Notes under the pieces: generated by a model
Databases searched by the model: none
Told to the model about the DNA's origin: nothing
Seen by the model: the letters and a program-made list of their open reading frames with translations, nothing else
Made by a program: the position numbers and the translations under genes
Shown here: piece by piece, positions 1-7,898 of the stretch
How the letters are laid out: every line of letters starts with the position of its first letter
How positions within the stretch are numbered: the first letter of the stretch is position 1
Assembly: GCA_900751815.1 (NCBI GenBank)
Contig: CAADST010000038.1
Span: 1-7,898, forward strand
Direction: 5' to 3'
Length of the DNA: 7,898 nucleotides
Origin: Bacilli bacterium
GTDB taxonomy: Bacteria > Bacillota_I > Bacilli_A > RF39 > UBA660

Positions 1-1818
1 ATGTTATTTGTTAGTTTTATCAGTTTAACTAATGCGAAAGGGTTATATGATAATTATGATTATTATATTGATGATTATAATGTAGTTATTGATGTTAATA
101 AAGATAATTCATTTGATATAACAGAAGAAATAAGAGTATATTTTAATCAAGCAAGACATGGAATATATAGAAGTATTCCACTTAGAAATCGTGTTAGTAG
201 ATTAGATGGAACAACAACGAATAATTATGTTAATATTTCAAATGTTTATACTAATGTTTTTAGCACACAATCAAAATCTGATGGTAATTTGGTTATTCGT
301 TTAGGAGATGCTAATAATTTAGTAACGGGTTATCAAGAATATGTTATTAAATATAATTATAATATTGGTAAGGATTCTTTAAAAGACAAAGATGAATTTT
401 ATTTTAATATAATTGGACCAGAATGGGAAACTGTTATTACAAATGTTACATTTACTATTAATATGCCAGAAGAATTTGATGAAAGTTTATTAGGGTTTTC
501 TAATGGACCTGAAAGTTTTTCAACAAATAGTGTGAGTTATGAAGTATCTGGAAATACTATAAGGGGATCATTAGATACTCCATTATATGAAGGTGATGCC
601 CTAACTGTTAGACTAGAACTTCCTGAAGGGTACTTTAGTGAAGCTAAATCTAATTATGGTATAAATAATTTTATAGCAATAATTATACCTATTATTAGTG
701 TAATAATTGCGGGATTAATTTTATATATAAAAAAGAGAAGTGTAAGAATAGTTGATACTATAGAATTTTATCCTCCAGATGATTATAATAGTTTAGAAAT
801 AGCTTTTTTATATAAAGGTAGTGTAACAAATAAAGATGTAATTTCTTTATTAGTTTATCTTGCTGATAAAAAGTATTTAAAAATAGAAGAGGTAACAACT
901 AAAAGTTTAAATACTGATTATACTACAACTCAAATTATAAAATTAAAAGATTATGACGGTAATAAACATGAAGAGTATTTATTTATGGAATCCTTATTTA
1001 AAAATGGCAATAAAATTATGGTGGAAGATATAGCAGATGAATTATACACTGCGGTATATGATATAAAAAATAAAATGAATTCTCCAACAAATAAACAACA
1101 ATTATTTTTAAGTTCTAATAAAACATATAAATTTTTATATATTTTATGTGCTTTTTTATCTATTAGTATAACAAACATATTAATTTTTATTAATTACTAT
1201 TCATCAGAAGCTTTAATAGGTAATATTATAACTATATTATTTTTTGCAGTAGTAATTGTTTTAGTGCTTAAAACTAAATATACAGTAGCTACTAAAATTG
1301 TTATTTCAATATTTATTGTTGCTTTTGCTATAATGTTTTTTGTAGTAACTAATTATCAATATATGTATGGTACTTTATCAATAATATCATCAATAATATC
1401 AGTGATATGTTCAGTTATTATAATTTATTGGGCTTTTTCTTTTAATTTTAGAACAGATTTTGGCAATAAAATTTATGGTAGAATATTAGGTTTTAAAAAA
1501 TTTTTAGAAACAGCTGAAAAGGAAAAGTTGGAAGCTTTGGTTGATAAAAATCCTGAATATTTTTATGATATCTTACCTTATACTTATGTTTTAGGTGTAT
1601 CTGATAAATGGATTAAGAATTTTGAAGGTATTGCTTTATCTGCACCATCTTGGTATAGTGGTAGTGGTGCTTTTGATATAATAACATTTAATAATTATAT
1701 AAGTACAACAACATCAAGTGTTGCCTCAAGTGTAACTTATGATTCATCATCATCTTCTTCATCTGGAGGAGGTATAACTGGCGGTGGCTCTGGTGGGGGA
1801 GGTGGAGGTTCATGGTAA
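1..1818 (+). CDS. DUF2207 family membrane protein, probably 5'-truncated by the window edge
   Basis: Predicted membrane protein of the DUF2207 type; the molecular function of this family is not established. Seen in the sequence, numbering from the ATG at base 1: residues 1-13 look like the end of a signal peptide (hydrophobic, then Thr-Asn-Ala); about 20-210 form an extracellular beta-rich domain with the family motif RHGIYRSIP (52-60); a membrane helix spans about 223-243; then comes a cytoplasmic segment opening with FYPP (256-259). Four more membrane helices fall near 376-398, 405-424, 431-450 and 458-478, followed by RTDFGNKIYGRILGFKKFLE (484-503), a charged AEKEKLEALV stretch (505-514), and a low-complexity Ser/Gly tail ending GGGGGGSW. 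That tail is typical of the family. The signal peptide has no basic n-region, so the real start is probably upstream of the window. It overlaps the start of a truncated paralog, which suggests an operon. Family assignment is firm; function is unknown. Confidence 0.88.
   Translation: MLFVSFISLTNAKGLYDNYDYYIDDYNVVIDVNKDNSFDITEEIRVYFNQARHGIYRSIPLRNRVSRLDGTTTNNYVNISNVYTNVFSTQSKSDGNLVIRLGDANNLVTGYQEYVIKYNYNIGKDSLKDKDEFYFNIIGPEWETVITNVTFTINMPEEFDESLLGFSNGPESFSTNSVSYEVSGNTIRGSLDTPLYEGDALTVRLELPEGYFSEAKSNYGINNFIAIIIPIISVIIAGLILYIKKRSVRIVDTIEFYPPDDYNSLEIAFLYKGSVTNKDVISLLVYLADKKYLKIEEVTTKSLNTDYTTTQIIKLKDYDGNKHEEYLFMESLFKNGNKIMVEDIADELYTAVYDIKNKMNSPTNKQQLFLSSNKTYKFLYILCAFLSISITNILIFINYYSSEALIGNIITILFFAVVIVLVLKTKYTVATKIVISIFIVAFAIMFFVVTNYQYMYGTLSIISSIISVICSVIIIYWAFSFNFRTDFGNKIYGRILGFKKFLETAEKEKLEALVDKNPEYFYDILPYTYVLGVSDKWIKNFEGIALSAPSWYSGSGAFDIITFNNYISTTTSSVASSVTYDSSSSSSSGGGITGGGSGGGGGGSW
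1738..1815 (+). repeat. Low-complexity Ser/Gly coding tract
   Basis: The last 26 sense codons of the first gene encode a Ser run (581-588 region) followed by a run of Gly broken by Ile-Thr and Ser, ending Ser-Trp. The Ser codons are mostly TCA/TCT and the Gly codons GGA/GGT/GGC/GGG, which makes the tract much richer in G than the AT-rich surroundings. Glycine-rich tails with a final SW are commonly seen at the C-terminus of DUF2207 proteins. The 3' end of the tract also carries the GGAGG that serves as ribosome binding site for the next gene. Confidence 0.75.
1804..1808 (+). promoter_or_regulatory. Shine-Dalgarno for the second DUF2207 gene, inside the glycine tail
   Basis: GGAGG lies at 1804-1808, inside the Gly codons of the upstream gene. 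It is 3 bases from the ATG at 1812, too close for normal initiation, but 9 bases from the ATG at 1818, a workable spacing. It therefore favours 1818 as the start and a TAATG stop/start overlap. Confidence 0.6.
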
Positions 1819-2870
1819 TGATTATTGTTCCTATAATATCTTTGATTATAACACTAATTTTATGGATTATTTATGGCAAAAATAAAAAAATAGATATAAA
1901 AGAAGAAATGTATCCACCAAATATTAATATATCAGATGCAATGTATGTGTGCCGAAAAAAGCTATGTGGTGATGCCTTGGGATTAATGCTAATTGAGCTT
2001 TGTAGCAAAGGATATATAAAAATTGTTGAAAAACAAACAACTACATTATTTAATAGTGTAAGCGAATTAGAGGTAGTAAAGCTAAAGGATTATAATGGTG
2101 ATGATTATAATGAAAAAGCATTTATGGATAACTTATTTGCTAATTTAGATGTTATTAGTTATCATAATACTCTAGTTATTTTATCTAGAATGTCAAGTAA
2201 AATGAAATATAAAGAATTTGATGAAAAAATATTTTGTAAAACTCCATCTTGGGTATTTTGGTTAATTGTTTTAATGATTATTGCTACATATTTTATAATT
2301 ACTTATATTCCTATTTCGAATTATGGTGATATTTCTTCATTGATTATTTGTTTATTATTTCCAAGTATTGCTTTTACATTTTTGTTTTATACTATAACTT
2401 CTCGACAACCTATAGATGTAAATACTGGTAGCATTAAGGCTCGGAGGTTAAGTGCTATAATATTTGGTTGTGTTTTTGCTTTAATCATGGGAGCTTTTCC
2501 GATTTATATGTTTATTCCTATGTTAAATGGCAATTACTTGTTATTTTACTTAATAGGTTTAGTGTGTATTTTTATTATGATTTTTATAAGTGATCGATTT
2601 GTTAAAAGAACCGATTTAGGAAATGAATTACTAGCAAAAATATTAGGTTTTAAAATGCATTTGGAAAATACAAATATTAATGATTCTAATTATTTTTATG
2701 AAGTATTACCATATATTTATATTTTCAAATTACAAAATCGTTATTTAAATAAGAAAATGAATAAACCAAAGTGGTATGAAGTATCAGAGTTTGATATGCA
2801 AAAATTAGATGAATTAATTTTAGAAATAGTAAGTGCAGCAATGAAAGTATTTCCTAAAGATATTAAGTGA
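1818..2870 (+). CDS. Truncated DUF2207-like membrane protein (paralog of the upstream gene)
   Basis: About 350 residues, function unknown. It aligns by eye with the C-terminal two thirds of the preceding protein. Its N-terminal helix (MIIVPIIS...) matches the IIIPIISVIIAG helix of the neighbour. MYPP, VVKLKDYNGDDYNEKAFM and RTDLGNELLAKILGF match FYPP, IIKLKDYDGNKHEEYLFM and RTDFGNKIYGRILGF; FYEVLPYIYI matches FYDILPYTYV, and PKWY...FD matches PSWY...FD. Four membrane helices follow near 147-165, 173-195, 213-236 and 241-261. There is no extracellular domain and no Gly-rich tail, and the charged stretch before FYEVLPY is about ten residues shorter. It begins with the first membrane helix, which could also act as a signal anchor. 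Start choice: ATG at 1812 and 1818 are both in frame, and I prefer 1818 because of the spacing from GGAGG. The reading frame is clean and ends in a proper terminator, so it looks like a working gene rather than debris. Confidence 0.8.
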   Translation: MIIVPIISLIITLILWIIYGKNKKIDIKEEMYPPNINISDAMYVCRKKLCGDALGLMLIELCSKGYIKIVEKQTTTLFNSVSELEVVKLKDYNGDDYNEKAFMDNLFANLDVISYHNTLVILSRMSSKMKYKEFDEKIFCKTPSWVFWLIVLMIIATYFIITYIPISNYGDISSLIICLLFPSIAFTFLFYTITSRQPIDVNTGSIKARRLSAIIFGCVFALIMGAFPIYMFIPMLNGNYLLFYLIGLVCIFIMIFISDRFVKRTDLGNELLAKILGFKMHLENTNINDSNYFYEVLPYIYIFKLQNRYLNKKMNKPKWYEVSEFDMQKLDELILEIVSAAMKVFPKDIK

Positions 2871-2904
2871 AGTTTCAATTGTATATTGGAACTTTCTCTT
2901 TTTT
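2869..2904 (+). terminator. Rho-independent terminator after the DUF2207 pair
   Basis: An inverted repeat pairs AAGTTTCAAT (2870-2879) with ATTGGAACTT (2885-2894) around a 5-base loop. All ten positions pair, with one G-U wobble, and an eleventh G-U pair is possible at 2869/2895. A T-rich tail (TCTCTTTTTT, 2895-2904) follows directly. The stem starts on the stop codon of the upstream gene. The stem is AT-rich, as expected for this base composition. Confidence 0.85.
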
Positions 2905-2918
2905 AATGTTTATATTTT

Positions 2919-2927
2919 TGATATAAT
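2919..2927 (+). promoter_or_regulatory. Extended -10 promoter for pcrA and the genes behind it
   Basis: TGATATAAT at 2919-2927 is a perfect extended -10 element (TG, one base, TATAAT) of the housekeeping sigma type. No good -35 exists. The region 16-18 bases upstream is the T-run of the terminator, matching TTGACA at only two or three positions. Extended -10 promoters often do without a strong -35. Transcription would start near 2934, leaving a leader of only about 19 bases before the pcrA ATG. Confidence 0.7.
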
Positions 2928-2943
2928 TATATGTAGTAGTTAT

Positions 2944-2948
2944 GGAGG
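2944..2948 (+). promoter_or_regulatory. Shine-Dalgarno of pcrA, closely spaced
   Basis: GGAGG lies at 2944-2948, with only 4 bases before the ATG at 2953. This is shorter than usual, but the protein from this ATG begins exactly like other PcrA proteins (MNILDGLNKEQ), and the next Met is at residue 38, after Walker A. The start is therefore secure. Confidence 0.75.
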
Positions 2949-2952
2949 ATAT

Positions 2953-5043
2953 ATGAATATATTAGATGGACTAAATAAAGAACAAGTTAAGGCAGTAGAA
3001 CACATTGATGGTCCTTGTCTAGTGTTAGCGGGAGCGGGTTCTGGTAAGACAAAAGTACTTACTATGCGTATTGCTAATTTAATTGCCAGTGGAATTGATT
3101 CAAGAAATATTTTAGCGATAACTTTTACTAATAAAGCCGCGAAGGAAATGCGGGAAAGAATCAACAATGTTGTGGGAGAAAATAGAGCTTTTGTTGGAAC
3201 ATTTCATTCATTTGGTTTAAGAATAATTAAAGAAAATTATGAAGCTTTGGGACTAACTCATAACTTTACAATTATTGATAGTGATGATGCTACTAGTATA
3301 ATAAAGAAACTACTTAAAGATTTAGGATATGATCCTAAAGAATATAGTCCAGGTTTTATAAAAAATAAAATAAGTTTTATTAAAAATGAAATGCTTAGTG
3401 ATAGTGAAGCAGAAAAATATTTAGCATCTCCACCTGAAAAAGTGGCATTAAAAATATATTTTGAATATCAAAAAGTTTTAAGAAGAAATAATGCTGTTGA
3501 TTTTGATGATTTGTTAAAGACCCCAGTAGAACTTTTTTATACTCATGAAGAAATACTTGATTATTATCAAGAGAAGTATCGGTATATTTTAATTGATGAA
3601 TATCAAGATACTAATGAAGTGCAATATAAGTTAGTTAAAAAACTAGCAGAGAAGTATCGTAATATTTTTGTTGTGGGTGATCCTTGTCAATCAATTTATG
3701 GATTTCGGTGGTCAAATTATAAAAATATTATGAATTTTGAAAGTGATTATCCAGAAGTTGAAGTAATTACTTTATATCAAAATTATCGGAGTACTAATAA
3801 TATTTTGAAGGCCGCAAATTCAGTTATTAAGAATAATAATGAAGGTAAGGGAGTTGAGCTTCATAGTGATTTTGGCTTAGGTGTTAAAATAAAATATACG
3901 AGATGTAATGATGAAGCAGATGAAATTAAAACAATACTTGATGAGATAAAGAAGTTACTTGATGATGGGTATGATTATAAAGATATTGCCATTCTTTACC
4001 GGACTAATGCCCAATCAAGAATACTAGAAGAAGGTATTTTAAGTAAAAATTATCCTTATAAAGTTGTGGGTAGTTATTATTTCTATAAAAGAAAAGAGGT
4101 TAAAGATTTAATTAGTTATTTAAGATTAATATCAAATACACATGATGATGTATCTCTTGCTAGAGTTATAAATGTCCCTAAAAGAGGGATCGGAAATAAA
4201 TCGATTGAAGAATTAGAACAAAGAGCAGAAAGTAATAACACCAGTATGTTTGAAGCATTAGAAAAACCAAAAGAACTAGAATTTAAAAACTTGATTTTAA
4301 ATTTACAAGAAATTGCTAAAAATGTGGATTTAACAGAACTTATTGACAAAGTTTTAGAGTTATCAGGTATGCAAGCGGAACTGGAAAAAGATAAAACTCT
4401 AGAAGCGGAACTTAGACTAGAAAACCTAAAAGAATTTAGAAGTATTACCGAGAGTTATCAAAAAGAAACAGGTTCAGTTAATTTGGAAGATTTCTTGGAA
4501 GATATCAGTTTAGTTGCGGATGCTAAAGAACATATAGAAGATGGTAATGCTATAACTTTAATGACTATGCATTCTGCAAAGGGATTAGAATTTAAAGTAG
4601 TATTTCTAGCGGGTATGGAAGAAGGAATAATGCCACATGCTAATTCAAGTAATAGTAAAGAAGAAATGGATGAAGAGCGAAGACTATGTTATGTAGCAAT
4701 AACTAGAGCAAAAGAGAGATTATACATAACTAATGCTAAAAGAAGGATGCTTTATGGAAATGTTAGTTTTAATCCACCAAGTAGATTTATTAATGAAATT
4801 GATACTGATTTAATTGAAAAAGATGAAAAAGTAAATAATATAAGTGGAGTAAAAGAATTTAATAAGGAAAGATATTACAAGACAGAAAATACATTATATA
4901 ATCATGGTGATATAGTAATGCATGATACATATGGTAAAGGTGTTGTAATTGATGCTGATGAGAGATTTGTAACAATTGCTTTTGATAAAAGGTTTGGAAT
5001 TAAAAAATTATTGAGTAATTATCAAGGATTAAGGAGGATGTAA
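2953..5043 (+). CDS. pcrA: ATP-dependent 3'-5' DNA helicase PcrA (UvrD/Rep family, superfamily 1A)
   Basis: Unwinds DNA using ATP in nucleotide excision and mismatch-type repair, removes proteins from DNA and supports rolling-circle plasmid replication; it acts in the cytoplasm on the nucleoid. At 696 residues it is slightly shorter than the usual 720-750. Visible motifs: Q motif LNKEQVKAV (7-15), Walker A AGAGSGKT (26-33, Lys32), ITFTNKAAKEMRER (56-69), GTFHSFGLR (82-90), Walker B DEYQD (215-219), motif III GDPCQSIYGFR (242-252), motif IV YQNYRSTNNI (275-284), TMHSAKGLEF (538-547) and motif VI VAITRAKERL (581-590). The C-terminal end (about 650-696) has the small Tudor-like fold signature HGDIVMHDTYGKG...IAFD...GIKKLL, which in PcrA contacts RNA polymerase. 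The linker before it is short. One oddity is Cys245 in motif III, where Asp is usual (GDxDQSIY). It is the first gene of a three-gene unit behind its own promoter. Confidence 0.97.
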   Translation: MNILDGLNKEQVKAVEHIDGPCLVLAGAGSGKTKVLTMRIANLIASGIDSRNILAITFTNKAAKEMRERINNVVGENRAFVGTFHSFGLRIIKENYEALGLTHNFTIIDSDDATSIIKKLLKDLGYDPKEYSPGFIKNKISFIKNEMLSDSEAEKYLASPPEKVALKIYFEYQKVLRRNNAVDFDDLLKTPVELFYTHEEILDYYQEKYRYILIDEYQDTNEVQYKLVKKLAEKYRNIFVVGDPCQSIYGFRWSNYKNIMNFESDYPEVEVITLYQNYRSTNNILKAANSVIKNNNEGKGVELHSDFGLGVKIKYTRCNDEADEIKTILDEIKKLLDDGYDYKDIAILYRTNAQSRILEEGILSKNYPYKVVGSYYFYKRKEVKDLISYLRLISNTHDDVSLARVINVPKRGIGNKSIEELEQRAESNNTSMFEALEKPKELEFKNLILNLQEIAKNVDLTELIDKVLELSGMQAELEKDKTLEAELRLENLKEFRSITESYQKETGSVNLEDFLEDISLVADAKEHIEDGNAITLMTMHSAKGLEFKVVFLAGMEEGIMPHANSSNSKEEMDEERRLCYVAITRAKERLYITNAKRRMLYGNVSFNPPSRFINEIDTDLIEKDEKVNNISGVKEFNKERYYKTENTLYNHGDIVMHDTYGKGVVIDADERFVTIAFDKRFGIKKLLSNYQGLRRM
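5031..5037 (+). promoter_or_regulatory. Shine-Dalgarno of the nucleotidyltransferase gene
   Basis: A full AAGGAGG lies at 5031-5037, within the last sense codons of pcrA (encoding Arg-Arg), 7 bases before the ATG at 5045. It is the strongest ribosome binding site in the window, which implies efficient translation of the middle gene. Confidence 0.85.
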
Positions 5044-5044
5044 A

Positions 5045-7898
<2,854 letters not shown>

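Noticed and set aside
951..1178. Reverse-strand ORF of 75 codons
   Set aside because: It lies wholly inside the DUF2207 gene, has no ribosome binding site I can see and no recognisable protein features; an antisense shadow of AT-rich coding DNA.
1812..2870. Second DUF2207 gene as a pseudogene fragment or frameshifted part of the first
   Set aside because: It repeats homologous blocks already present in the first protein, has an uninterrupted frame, a start signal and its own terminator, so it is a paralog rather than a broken continuation.
2868..2907. Mycoplasma-type code with TGA as Trp
   Set aside because: Reading through the TGA at 2868-2870 would run through the terminator hairpin. All conserved Trp positions are TGG, and no TGA occurs inside any gene.
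2942..2956. Four-codon ATG-to-TGA reading frame overlapping the pcrA start
   Set aside because: It contains the pcrA Shine-Dalgarno itself and has no ribosome binding site of its own; most likely chance.
2940..3167. Reverse-strand ORF of 75 codons over the pcrA start
   Set aside because: Antisense to the highly conserved Walker A region; composition is the mirror of the helicase codons.
4116..4349. Reverse-strand ORF of 77 codons within pcrA
   Set aside because: Opposite a clear helicase domain; Ser/Leu-rich composition is typical of antisense frames.

Overview
The window is an AT-rich (roughly 30% GC by eye), densely coding stretch from what looks like a low-GC Bacillota genome. Strong AGGAGG-type ribosome binding sites, a pcrA-ligA gene cluster and a Gram-positive-type NAD+-dependent DNA ligase point that way. 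Trp is written TGG throughout and TGA works as a stop (ends of the second and fourth genes), so the standard bacterial code applies and a code-4 mycoplasma is unlikely. An uncultured gut-type member of the Bacilli is my best guess. This rests on overall feel and synteny, not on a search.

All genes are on the + strand. Region 1 (1-2870) holds two overlapping genes for DUF2207-type membrane proteins. The first has the usual layout: extracellular N-terminal domain, one membrane segment, a cytoplasmic domain, a four-helix membrane cluster and a Ser/Gly-rich tail ending in GGSW. Its 5' end, including most of the signal peptide, probably lies before the window. The second is a shortened paralog. 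It lacks the whole extracellular domain, the glycine tail and a conserved charged segment, and its ribosome binding site sits inside the glycine codons of the first gene. The pair ends in a clear intrinsic terminator (2869-2904).

Region 2 (2905-7898) begins with an extended -10 promoter placed directly behind the terminator. It drives pcrA (UvrD-family helicase), a sugar-phosphate nucleotidyltransferase-like gene, and ligA, which runs off the right edge about a dozen codons short of its expected end. pcrA-ligA is a classic Firmicutes pair for DNA repair and replication. Here a nucleotidyltransferase gene is wedged between the two, with 1 base to pcrA and a 44-base overlap into ligA, so the three genes are almost certainly co-transcribed and probably translationally coupled.

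There is no stretch longer than 82 bases without a gene. I saw no tRNA, rRNA, CRISPR array, insertion sequence or phage gene. The most unusual points are the tandem full-length/truncated DUF2207 pair, the gene inserted between pcrA and ligA with its overlapping tail, and a cysteine in helicase motif III of PcrA. I did not find evidence for an undescribed multi-gene system.
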